Shown one piece after another: positions 45,010-54,276 of a DNA stretch of 64,000 nt. Source of the DNA: Variovorax paradoxus EPS (GTDB taxonomy: Bacteria; Pseudomonadota; Gammaproteobacteria; Burkholderiales; Burkholderiaceae_C); NCBI RefSeq assembly GCF_000184745.1, contig NC_014931.1, positions 4,526,001 to 4,590,000 on the forward strand, in the 5' to 3' direction. The notes under the pieces were generated by a model, which was given only the letters and a program-made list of their open reading frames with translations, searched no databases and was not told where the DNA came from. Every line of letters begins with the position of its first letter. The stretch's first letter is position 1. The translations under genes were made by a program, and so were the position numbers.

Positions 45010-45477
45010 ATGCAACGACGAACCCTCTTGAAGCGTGCAGCACCGCTGTTTGCGCTCGCATCCACCGCCACCTTGCCGCTCGCCGCTTTTGCCGCAGCAC
45101 CGATGGTCGAGATCTGGAAAGACCCGAACTGCGGCTGCTGCCAGGACTGGGTAAAGCACCTCAACAAGAACGGCTTCGCCACCAAGGTGCACGACGAAGG
45201 CAACACGGCCGCGCGCACGCGGCTCGGCGTGCCCGCCAAGCTGGGCTCGTGCCACACGGGCCTCATCGGCGGATACGCCCTCGAAGGCCACGTGCCCGCA
45301 CGCGAAGTGCAGCGTTTGCTGAAGGAAAAGCCCAAGGCCGTCGGCCTTGCAGTGCCCGGCATGCCGGTCGGCTCGCCCGGCATGGACGGTCCGGCCTACG
45401 GCGACCAGCGCGATCCGTACGACGTGCTGCTCGTGCTGGCCGATGGCAGCACGCGCGTCTATCAAAGCTATCGCTGA
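45010..45477 (+). CDS. DUF411 metal-binding protein
   Basis: A 155-residue exported protein; leader MQRRTLLKRA with an RR pair, then a hydrophobic stretch to residue 29. The DUF411 motif is PNCGCCQDW with Cys41, Cys43 and Cys44, and a later Cys-His (GSCHTG). Associated with copper resistance. ATG 45010 has AAGGAG at good spacing and is preferred to the ATG at 44980. Confidence 0.88.
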   Translation: MQRRTLLKRAAPLFALASTATLPLAAFAAAPMVEIWKDPNCGCCQDWVKHLNKNGFATKVHDEGNTAARTRLGVPAKLGSCHTGLIGGYALEGHVPAREVQRLLKEKPKAVGLAVPGMPVGSPGMDGPAYGDQRDPYDVLLVLADGSTRVYQSYR

Positions 45478-45489
45478 GGGAAGACGACC

Positions 45490-45786
45490 ATGAAAAAACT
45501 CCTCACCGCCCTTTCCGCAACCCTTCTCGCTGCAGCCGCCTTCGCGCAGGCCGCCCTGCCCGCCGTCGAAGGCGAGGTGCGCAAGATCGACACCGACGCG
45601 AAGAAGATCACGCTCGAGCACGGCGACATCCCGAACCTCGAGATGACCGGCATGACGATGGTCTTCCGTGTGAAAGACCCCGAGCTGCTGAGCAAGGTGA
45701 AGCCGGGGGACAAGGTGCGCTTTACGGCCGACAAGGTCGATGGGGCGCTCACGGTGTTGTCGATCGAGCCGGAACCGGCTAGCTGA
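45490..45786 (+). CDS. CusF-like periplasmic copper chaperone
   Basis: A 98-residue exported OB-fold protein (signal peptide about 1-21). Ligand spacing matches CusF: His44, Met52, Met55 and Met57 correspond to E. coli His36, Trp44, Met47 and Met49. The Trp that caps the metal in E. coli is a Met here. Last gene of the copper operon, overlapping the convergent oxidase gene by 8 bp. Confidence 0.88.
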   Translation: MKKLLTALSATLLAAAAFAQAALPAVEGEVRKIDTDAKKITLEHGDIPNLEMTGMTMVFRVKDPELLSKVKPGDKVRFTADKVDGALTVLSIEPEPAS

Positions 45787-47086
45787 AGCGTCGCAGGTCG
45801 AATGGCGCAAGCGGCGTCTCGGGTTCGATCCCTGCCAGCAACTGCGCCGCCAGTCGGCCCGTGCGCGCCGAGCCGCACAGCCCCACATGCCCATGGCCGA
45901 ACGCGAGCACGATGTCCGCGCTTGCGGCCGAGGGCCCGATGCAGGGCAATCCGTCGGGCAGGCTGGGGCGGCGGCCGAGCCAGTGGTTGAAGGTCTTGGC
46001 GCCGCCCCTTTCTGTTGTTGCAAGCGCGGGAAACATCGACAGCAGATGGCGGTGCAGGATCTCCGCGCGGCGCCAGTCGGGCTCTGCGTCCAGTCCGCCG
46101 ATCTCGACCTGGCCCGCTGCGCGCAGGCCGCCATCCATCCAGTGCGCGATGAGCTTGCCGTCGGCCACCATCACCGGCGTGCGCGGGCCGACGGTCGCGT
46201 CGTCGATCACCACGTGGTAGCCGCGTTCGGTGTCGAGCGGCACGGAAGAACCCGCAGCCGCGGCCAGCGGGCCGGAATACGCGCCGGCGCAGATGGCGGC
46301 TGCATCGCAGGCGATCTCGCCGTCGTTCGTGCGCACCGCGCGCAGCCGGCCGCCTTCGATGCGAAAGCCCGTGGCGCGGCCGAAGACCCGTTCCGCTCCA
46401 GCGTTCACCGCGTGCTGCGCCAACGCGGCCACATAGGCGCCCGGATCCCGGCAGTGGCCGGCCTCGGGCACGAAGATGCCGAGCGTGTAGCGCGCATCGA
46501 GGTCGGGCTCGCGGCGGCGTAGCTCGTCGGCCGACCACTCGTCCCACTGCACGCCCACGCGCCCGCGCACGCGCCAGCCCAGTGCGTCGTCTTCGAACTC
46601 GGCGCGCGAGCGATAGGCATGCAGCAGTCCGCGCCGTTCGATGAGCTCCGACACGCCGGCCTCGGCCGCGAGTTGCGCATGCAGCGCGGGCGCATCCACC
46701 AGCAGGGTGCGCAGCGCATCGGCGGTGCGCTGCACGCGCGCCTCGGTCCAGCCTGAAGCCAGGTAGCGCAGCAGCCACGGCAGCGCGCGCGGCAGATAAC
46801 GCCAACGCACCGCGAGCGGCCCCAGCGGATCGGCCAGCCAGCCCGGCACCTTGCGCCAGGCGCCGGGGAGCGCGGGCGGCACCACCGAATGCGACGAGAG
46901 CCAGCCCGCGTTGCCATAGCTCGTCGCGTGCAGGCCGCCGGGTGCCTCGGGTTCGAGGAGAGTCACGCGCAGTCCCGCGCGCAACGCCTCGATGGCCGTG
47001 GCGCAGCCCACCGCGCCCGCGCCGATCACCACCACGTGGCGGCGCGCATCGCCCCCGGGGGCGAAACCACTTCTTGCAACTGTCAT
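45779..47086 (-). CDS. FAD-dependent D-amino-acid dehydrogenase-like oxidoreductase
   Basis: A 435-residue DAO-family flavoprotein with GAGAVG (around residue 19-24) as FAD motif, a GNAGWLSSHSVVPPALP region near residue 54, and the C-terminal GHGHVGLCGSARTGRLAAQLL. Resembles DadA-type enzymes that oxidise D-amino acids using the membrane. ATG 47086 is assigned; ATG 47095 is also possible. It is divergent from a P1-family peptidase with 48 bp between them. Confidence 0.88.
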   Translation of the reverse strand: MTVARSGFAPGGDARRHVVVIGAGAVGCATAIEALRAGLRVTLLEPEAPGGLHATSYGNAGWLSSHSVVPPALPGAWRKVPGWLADPLGPLAVRWRYLPRALPWLLRYLASGWTEARVQRTADALRTLLVDAPALHAQLAAEAGVSELIERRGLLHAYRSRAEFEDDALGWRVRGRVGVQWDEWSADELRRREPDLDARYTLGIFVPEAGHCRDPGAYVAALAQHAVNAGAERVFGRATGFRIEGGRLRAVRTNDGEIACDAAAICAGAYSGPLAAAAGSSVPLDTERGYHVVIDDATVGPRTPVMVADGKLIAHWMDGGLRAAGQVEIGGLDAEPDWRRAEILHRHLLSMFPALATTERGGAKTFNHWLGRRPSLPDGLPCIGPSAASADIVLAFGHGHVGLCGSARTGRLAAQLLAGIEPETPLAPFDLRRFS

Positions 47087-47134
47087 GGCGCCCATCGTAG
47101 AGGGCGCGAAGGTGCGGTCCCATAATCGGCCGCC

Positions 47135-48169
47135 ATGCCAGCCCCGTCTTCCCCCTCTTCCTCCTCCCATCCCGCCGGTGCCATCACCGACGTCGCCGGC
47201 ATCGAAGTCGGTCATTTTTCCGACACCCGCCGCCCCACGGGCTGCACCGTCGTCATGGCGCGCGAAGGCGCGGTGGCCGGTGTCGATGTGCGCGGCGCCG
47301 CTCCCGGCACGCGCGAGACCGACCTGCTCTCGCCCGGCAACCTCGTGCAGCAGGTGCATGCGGTGATGCTCGCGGGCGGCAGCGCCTGGGGCCTGGCGGC
47401 CGCGGAAGGCGCGATGCGCTGGCTCGAGGAACGCGACATCGGCATGGACGTGCGCTTCGGCACCCTGCCCATCGTGCCCGCGGCCGTGCTGTTCGATTTG
47501 CCGATGGGCGATGCGCGCATCCGCCCCGATGCGGCGGCCGGCTATGCAGCTTGCGATGCGGCCTCGAACGCCGCGCCGGCCGAAGGCAACGTGGGCGCCG
47601 GCAGCGGTGCGCTGGTGGGCAAGCTCTTCGGCGTGCACCGCGCGATGAAGGGCGGCATCGGCACCGCATCGGTCACCGTCGGCGGCGTCACGGTGGGTGC
47701 GCTGATCGCGGTCAATTCGCTGGGCGACGTGATCGACCACAACACCGCGCAGCCCGTGGCCGGCGCGCGCACCGAAGACGGCACCGCCTTGCTCGACACC
47801 CGCCGCGCCCTGCTGCGCGGCGACCTGCCCAAGCCCCTGCTCGCAGGCACCAACACCACGCTGGGCGTGGTCGCGACCGACGCGGTGCTCACCAAGGTGC
47901 AGGCCAATCGCCTGGCCAATGTGGCGCACGACGGCCTCGCGCGCGCCATCAACCCGGTGCACACGATGAGCGACGGCGACACGCTGTTCGCGCTGGCCAC
48001 CGGCCGCGTGCCGCTCCAAGGCAACGCACCGGGCATGACGGTGCTCGGCACCATGGCGGCCGAAGCCGTGGCCATTGCCACGCTGCGCGCCGTGCGCGCG
48101 GCGCAATCGGTGACTGTGGGCGACCTGCACATTCCGTCGGCGACCGACTTCGCCGCAGCGCACCCCTGA
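47135..48169 (+). CDS. P1 family (DmpA-like) peptidase
   Basis: A 344-residue self-processing Ntn-fold peptidase. The expected cleavage and nucleophile site is GTNTTLGVVATDA, with Thr241 after Asn240 (most DmpA-type enzymes use Ser). Removes N-terminal D- or L-amino acids from peptides and amides, or beta-peptides. Divergent from the D-amino-acid dehydrogenase-like gene, so the two may work together. Confidence 0.9.
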   Translation: MPAPSSPSSSSHPAGAITDVAGIEVGHFSDTRRPTGCTVVMAREGAVAGVDVRGAAPGTRETDLLSPGNLVQQVHAVMLAGGSAWGLAAAEGAMRWLEERDIGMDVRFGTLPIVPAAVLFDLPMGDARIRPDAAAGYAACDAASNAAPAEGNVGAGSGALVGKLFGVHRAMKGGIGTASVTVGGVTVGALIAVNSLGDVIDHNTAQPVAGARTEDGTALLDTRRALLRGDLPKPLLAGTNTTLGVVATDAVLTKVQANRLANVAHDGLARAINPVHTMSDGDTLFALATGRVPLQGNAPGMTVLGTMAAEAVAIATLRAVRAAQSVTVGDLHIPSATDFAAAHP

Positions 48170-48194
48170 CGCATCCAACAAAGAAAGGACCACC

Positions 48195-49595
48195 ATGGCG
48201 TTCCCCAGAACCCTGAAGCTGATCCTGCTGTCGATCCGCGACCTGATCGCCTCGGCCGGGCCCATCATCTTTCTCGTGATCGGCCTGCTGATTGCCGCTT
48301 ACTGGTACCTGCAGCCGCAGCCGCCCAAGCACGTGACGCTGGCCACCGGCCCCACCGGCAGCGCCTATGCGGAGTTCGGCAAGCGCTATGCGGCGGCGCT
48401 CAAGGCCAGCGGCATCACGGTCGAGCTCAAGCCCACCTCGGGCTCCTCGGAAAACCTGGAGCTGCTGCGCAAGGGCGGTGCTGACGTGGGTTTCGTGCGC
48501 GGCGGCGGCAGCGCCGACCCGGTGGCCGACGAAGAGGCGGGGCTCAGCTCGCTCGGCAGCCTGTTCTTCGAGCCGATCTGGCTCTTCTACCGTGCCGACA
48601 GCGCGCTGAAGGTCGACAAGAAGACCGGCACGCTGACCTCGCTGACGCAACTGCGCGGCCTGCGCGTGAACGTCGACATGGCCGGCAGCGGGCTGCCCGA
48701 GATCATGGAACGGCTCTTCAAGGCCAACCGGATCGGGCCCGACGACGTGCTGCTGTCGAATCTTGAGCAAGCCGCAGCCGCCGAGGCGCTGCAGGCCGGA
48801 CTGCTCGATGCGATCGTGCTGTCTTCGGCGCCGCAATCGCCGCAGGTGCAGCGGCTCTTGCGCGCAGGCGACATCAAGCTGATGGACTTCGGCCAGGCCG
48901 ATGCGTACTCGCGGCGCTTCCCGTTCCTCTCGGCGGTGACGCTGCCGCGCGGCGTGGTCGACCTGTCGAAAGACCTGCCGCCGTCGGACGTCTCGCTGCT
49001 CGCGGCCACCACCTCGCTGCTGTCGCGCGAGGAAACCCACCCTGCCCTGCGCCAGCTGTTCGCGCAATCGGCGCAGACGGTGCACAGCGACGCGGGCTGG
49101 TTCAACCGGGCGCGCGATTTTCCGAACACGCGCACCAGCGAACTGCCGGTAAGCCCCGAGGGTGACCGCGCGATCAACGGCACGCCGCCCTTCTGGCAGC
49201 GCTACCTGCCCTTCTGGGCCAGCAACCTCGTCGAGCGCATGTGGCTGGTGCTCGGCGGTCTGCTGGTGCTGATGCTGCCGCTGAGCCGCGTGATTCCGCC
49301 GCTCTACCAGTTTCGCGTGCGGCGGCGCGTGTTCCGCTGGTATGCGCGGCTGCGCGACATCGAGGGCAAGGTCGATGGCAAGACGGGCGAGCGCGACACG
49401 CTGCTGAAGGAACTCGATGACCTCGATCGCGTGGTCAACAAGGTGGCGGTGCCGCTGTCGTATGCGGACGAGCTCTATGCGCTGCGCAACAACATCTACG
49501 CGGTGCGCAAGCGCGTGCTGGCCGGTTCGGCCAAGGGCGCCGCCGCATCGACGGAAGCGCCTGCCGTGCCGCCGAAGCCTGCGGAATCTGTCTGA
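48195..49595 (+). CDS. TAXI-family TRAP-type solute-binding protein with TM anchor
   Basis: A 466-residue protein. An N-terminal TM segment (about 15-40) is followed by a periplasmic TAXI binding domain (LATGPTGSAYAEFGKRYA) and, near residue 345-375, a second TM segment and a cytoplasmic coiled C-terminus. Single-polypeptide TAXI proteins with TMs occur without DctM partners. Substrate unknown. It follows the P1 peptidase by 25 bp on the same strand. Confidence 0.88.
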   Translation: MAFPRTLKLILLSIRDLIASAGPIIFLVIGLLIAAYWYLQPQPPKHVTLATGPTGSAYAEFGKRYAAALKASGITVELKPTSGSSENLELLRKGGADVGFVRGGGSADPVADEEAGLSSLGSLFFEPIWLFYRADSALKVDKKTGTLTSLTQLRGLRVNVDMAGSGLPEIMERLFKANRIGPDDVLLSNLEQAAAAEALQAGLLDAIVLSSAPQSPQVQRLLRAGDIKLMDFGQADAYSRRFPFLSAVTLPRGVVDLSKDLPPSDVSLLAATTSLLSREETHPALRQLFAQSAQTVHSDAGWFNRARDFPNTRTSELPVSPEGDRAINGTPPFWQRYLPFWASNLVERMWLVLGGLLVLMLPLSRVIPPLYQFRVRRRVFRWYARLRDIEGKVDGKTGERDTLLKELDDLDRVVNKVAVPLSYADELYALRNNIYAVRKRVLAGSAKGAAASTEAPAVPPKPAESV

Positions 49596-49599
49596 CGCC

Positions 49600-50742
49600 T
49601 TGGTCTTTCAAACGCTGATCGATTTCGCCGAGCCGCGCGGCGACGGCGCGACGCGGCTGCGCGTGGCTTTCGGCGCTCCTTCGCGGGTGTTCGTTGCGCG
49701 CACCGCTGAAGAAGTGAAGCCGGTGCTGGAGGCCGTCGAGGCGCTGTCGCGCGAGGGGCGCTGGTGCGTGGGCTATCTGCGCTACGAGGCAGCTGCGGCT
49801 TTCGACGATGCATTCGCGGTGCATGCGGGCGACGGCCCGCTGGCGTGGTTCGGTGTGCACGATGCCGCCGAGCCCTGGCCCGAATCCGTGGCCGGCGATG
49901 TGCCTGCCGTCGATTGGCAAGCCGGCCTGTCGCGGGCCAGCTTCGACCGGAACATGCAGGCCATCCACCGCGCAATCGCGAACGGCGAGCTGTACCAGCT
50001 CAACTACACCGCGCCGCTGCGCGCCGAATTCCGGGGCGACGCGCGCGACTGGTTCGCGAGTTTGCTGAAGGCGCAACCCGATGGCTACGCCGCCTTCATC
50101 GACACCGGCGACGAGCAGGTGCTGTCGGTGTCGCCCGAGCTGTTCTTCGACTGGCAAGGCGACCGGATCCTCGCCCGCCCCATGAAGGGCACCGCCCCGC
50201 GCGGCGCGACCGCCGCAGAAGACGAAGCAATGGCGCAGCGGCTGCGCACTGTGCCCAAGGAGCGCGCCGAGAACGTGATGATCGTGGACCTGATCCGCAA
50301 CGATCTCTCGCGCATCTCTCAACCTTTTTCGGTGCGCGTGCCGCGGCTCTTTCATACCGAGGCGCTGCCCACTGTGTGGCAGATGACATCCGACGTCGAG
50401 GCGCGAGTGCGCGATGGCGTCACGTTGGTGGAGGTGTTCTCGGCGCTGTTCCCCTGCGGCTCGATCACGGGCGCGCCCAAGGTCAGTGCGATGCGCATGA
50501 TCCGCGAACTGGAGCCCGAGGCACGTGGCGTGTACTGCGGCGCTGTCGGCGTGGTGCGGCCCGGCGGTCATGCGACCTTCAACGTGCCGATCCGCACCGT
50601 GACGCTGCGCGGCAGCCAGGCGCGCTGCGGCATCGGCAGCGGCATCACCGCCGATGCGCAGGCGGATGCGGAGTGGGATGAGTGGCGGCACAAGCGAGCC
50701 TTCCTGGCACAGCGCCACGCGCCTGTATCGTCCAAGCCATGA
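49600..50742 (+). CDS. pabB: Aminodeoxychorismate synthase component I
   Basis: A 380-residue chorismate-utilising enzyme. Start is inferred as TTG 49600 because no ATG or GTG lies before the conserved N-terminus; it is 5 bp after the TAXI stop. The PIKGT-type motif appears as RPMKGTAPR and the chorismate-binding C-terminal residues EVFSALFPCGSITGAPKVSAMRMI are intact. Converts chorismate to 4-amino-4-deoxychorismate for folate. Overlaps pabC by four bases (ATGA). Confidence 0.9.
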   Translation: MVFQTLIDFAEPRGDGATRLRVAFGAPSRVFVARTAEEVKPVLEAVEALSREGRWCVGYLRYEAAAAFDDAFAVHAGDGPLAWFGVHDAAEPWPESVAGDVPAVDWQAGLSRASFDRNMQAIHRAIANGELYQLNYTAPLRAEFRGDARDWFASLLKAQPDGYAAFIDTGDEQVLSVSPELFFDWQGDRILARPMKGTAPRGATAAEDEAMAQRLRTVPKERAENVMIVDLIRNDLSRISQPFSVRVPRLFHTEALPTVWQMTSDVEARVRDGVTLVEVFSALFPCGSITGAPKVSAMRMIRELEPEARGVYCGAVGVVRPGGHATFNVPIRTVTLRGSQARCGIGSGITADAQADAEWDEWRHKRAFLAQRHAPVSSKP

Positions 50743-51368
50743 GTTCTTTCGAATTGCTCGAAACCCTTGCACTGATCGACGGTGCGTTGCGCGATGCGCC
50801 CGCGCATCTGGTGCGAATGCAGAAGGCGGCTGCGCATTTTGTTTATGCATGGAACGAGGCAGACGTGACGGCATGTCTGGGTCGCCTGACCGACGCGCAT
50901 TCGACGGGTTCATGGCGCGTGCGCCTTCTGCTCGATGCGCAAGGCCAACCGCGCGCAGAAGCCTTCGCAATGGACGTACCACCGCCCCGCGTGCAACTGC
51001 AACTGGCGGCCCGCGCATTCGACGAGGCCCACAGCGAGTTCTCCCGCTTCAAGACCACGCGCCGCGCGCACTACGAGGCTTTCGCGCCCACATCGACGGG
51101 CGTCTTCGACACCTTGCTTTGGAACCGCCACGGCGAGATCACCGAATGCACGCGCGGCAACATCGCCCTGCGGATCGACGGCCGCTGGGTCACGCCGCCG
51201 CTGCGCTGCGGGCTACTCGATGGCATCGGCCGCGCCCATCGCCTGCACAGCGGCGAGCTTGCCGAAACCGTCGTGCGGGTGGACGATCTGCCCCGCGTGC
51301 AGGCTTTCGCCTTCGTCAACAGCCTGCGCGGCTGGCTCGATGCCGATCTTCTGGCCCCGCAAAAATAG
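50739..51368 (+). CDS. pabC: Aminotransferase class IV, probable aminodeoxychorismate lyase
   Basis: A 209-residue PLP fold-type IV protein, shorter than the usual ~270 residues. Motifs: LLWNRHGEITECTRGNIAL (PLP phosphate and Glu) and the catalytic Lys expected in the N-terminal half (candidate in RFKTTRRAHYEAF region). Its ATG overlaps the pabB stop, so the pair makes p-aminobenzoate. In many bacteria the two are fused. Confidence 0.82.
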   Translation: MSSFELLETLALIDGALRDAPAHLVRMQKAAAHFVYAWNEADVTACLGRLTDAHSTGSWRVRLLLDAQGQPRAEAFAMDVPPPRVQLQLAARAFDEAHSEFSRFKTTRRAHYEAFAPTSTGVFDTLLWNRHGEITECTRGNIALRIDGRWVTPPLRCGLLDGIGRAHRLHSGELAETVVRVDDLPRVQAFAFVNSLRGWLDADLLAPQK

Positions 51369-51381
51369 TTCGCTAAAGCGC

Positions 51382-51412
51382 TTGACTTAGAGCGCGCTCC
51401 AACTTTGAGAAT
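51382..51412 (+). promoter_or_regulatory. MerR-type promoter with 19-bp spacer
   Basis: -35 TTGACT (51382-51387) and a -10-like GAGAAT (51407-51412) are separated by 19 bp, the overlong spacer recognised by MerR-family activators. A palindrome GAGCGCGCTC lies between them. It stands before the MerR gene, whose product is the likely activator and autoregulator. Confidence 0.65.
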
Positions 51413-51419
51413 CGATGCC

Positions 51420-51938
51420 ATGGAAACCAGCCTGACCATCGCGGAAGTCGCGCAGCGCACCGGCCTCACGGCCCACACGCTGCGCTACTACGAGCGCATC
51501 GGCCTGATCGCCGCGGTGTCTCGCGCACCCGGCGGCCAGCGCCGCTATGCGAGCGCCGACATGGACTGGCTGGCCTTCCTGTTGCGCCTGCGCGAGACCG
51601 GCATGCCCATCCAGGGCATGCAGGCCTTCGCCGGGCTTCGAAGCCAGGGGGACGCCAGCGTCGGCGAACGGCGCGAGATGCTCGAAGCGCATCTCGCCGA
51701 GGTCCAGGCCCGGGTGGAGGCGCTGCAGCAATCGATGCAGGTGCTTTCGACCAAGATCGCGCACTACCGCGCGATCGAGGCCAAGGTCAAGACCACGCCA
51801 AAGACGAAGCGTCCCTCGTTGTCGGGCACTGCCCCGGAAAGAAAGACGAGCGATGACGAACACACAAGCAAACCAGACCAACAACGGCAACCTGCGCTAC
51901 GAGCGCGGGCTGGCCAAGCTGCAGGAAATCGACGGTGA
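51420..51938 (+). CDS. MerR-family transcriptional regulator
   Basis: A 172-residue MerR regulator. Wing-helix-turn-helix at residues 6-70 (IAEVAQRTGLTAHTLRYYERIGLI) and a coiled coil at about 80-125. ATG 51420 is preferred over ATG 51405 because the fold begins there. The last ~28 codons overlap the next gene in another frame and have low-complexity content, so that tail may not be functional. Confidence 0.88.
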   Translation: METSLTIAEVAQRTGLTAHTLRYYERIGLIAAVSRAPGGQRRYASADMDWLAFLLRLRETGMPIQGMQAFAGLRSQGDASVGERREMLEAHLAEVQARVEALQQSMQVLSTKIAHYRAIEAKVKTTPKTKRPSLSGTAPERKTSDDEHTSKPDQQRQPALRARAGQAAGNRR

Positions 51939-52311
51939 AGGCGGCGTCAAGGTCGTCGAGAGCCTGGCGGACATCGCGCCCGACTTCGCCCGCCTGCTGA
52001 TCGAATTTCCCTTCGGCGACGTCTACTCGCGCCCCGGTCTGGACCTGCGCTCCCGCGAGATCGCGGTGGTGGCAGCGCTCACGGCCATGGGCAATGCGGC
52101 GCCGCAACTGAAGGTGCATATCCAGGGCGCGCTGAATGTCGGCGTCACGCGCACCGAAGTGATCGAAATCATCATGCAGATGGCGGTGTACGCGGGCTTT
52201 CCAGCGGCGCTCAACGGCATCACCGCGGCGCGCGAGGTGTTCGCGGCGGACGATGAAAAAAGCGCGCAGTCCCTTGCGGAACCGCGCGCTCTTGCTGAAG
52301 AAGCGATCTGA
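51853..52311 (+). CDS. Carboxymuconolactone decarboxylase family protein
   Basis: A 152-residue CMD-fold protein. It lacks the CxxC of the AhpD branch and looks like the gamma-carboxymuconolactone decarboxylase branch by length and by EVVESLADIAPDFARLLIEFPFG and LTAMGNAAPQLKVHIQGALNVG regions. Starts inside the merR gene (86 nt overlap, different frame), which is unusual. GGAAAGAAAG lies upstream. Confidence 0.85.
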   Translation: MTNTQANQTNNGNLRYERGLAKLQEIDGEGGVKVVESLADIAPDFARLLIEFPFGDVYSRPGLDLRSREIAVVAALTAMGNAAPQLKVHIQGALNVGVTRTEVIEIIMQMAVYAGFPAALNGITAAREVFAADDEKSAQSLAEPRALAEEAI

Positions 52312-52314
52312 GGC

Positions 52315-53976
<1,662 letters not shown>

Positions 53977-54276
53977 CTGTGGATAGTTACCTTGGGTACA
54001 AAGATCAGGGGAAAGCGCGGGTGCCGGAACAAGGCATTCGGGGATGCATTCGGGCGCGGCAAACCACCGATTATCGACTCATGCGACAATTGGCACCGTT
54101 GCCGGGTCCAGTTGCCCGCAACACCGGCTCTCTGCCGGGGACGAAGAAGACCCTTCTTGCAACGGGTTTTCCGGCTCCCACCCCTGACCTTCATCTGCCT
54201 TGACTGGCTCGGCGTCCACGATAAGACGCCAAGCGGGCCGATGCCACTGCGCCGTGTATGGCGCTTATTGTTTCCA
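53977..54276. other. 300-bp divergent intergenic region between ettA and helicase genes
   Basis: No gene is seen. A possible -35 TTGACT at 54200-54205 with a poor -10 is the only promoter-like match I find for the helicase gene. The span is long enough for a structured 5' leader on the helicase message; GCCGG/CCGGC-like hairpins occur at about 54118-54138. Confidence 0.4.

Noticed and set aside
45818..45840. T-loop-like string GGGTTCGATCCC
   Set aside because: It lies inside the oxidoreductase coding sequence and no acceptor stem, D-arm or anticodon arm can be built around it.
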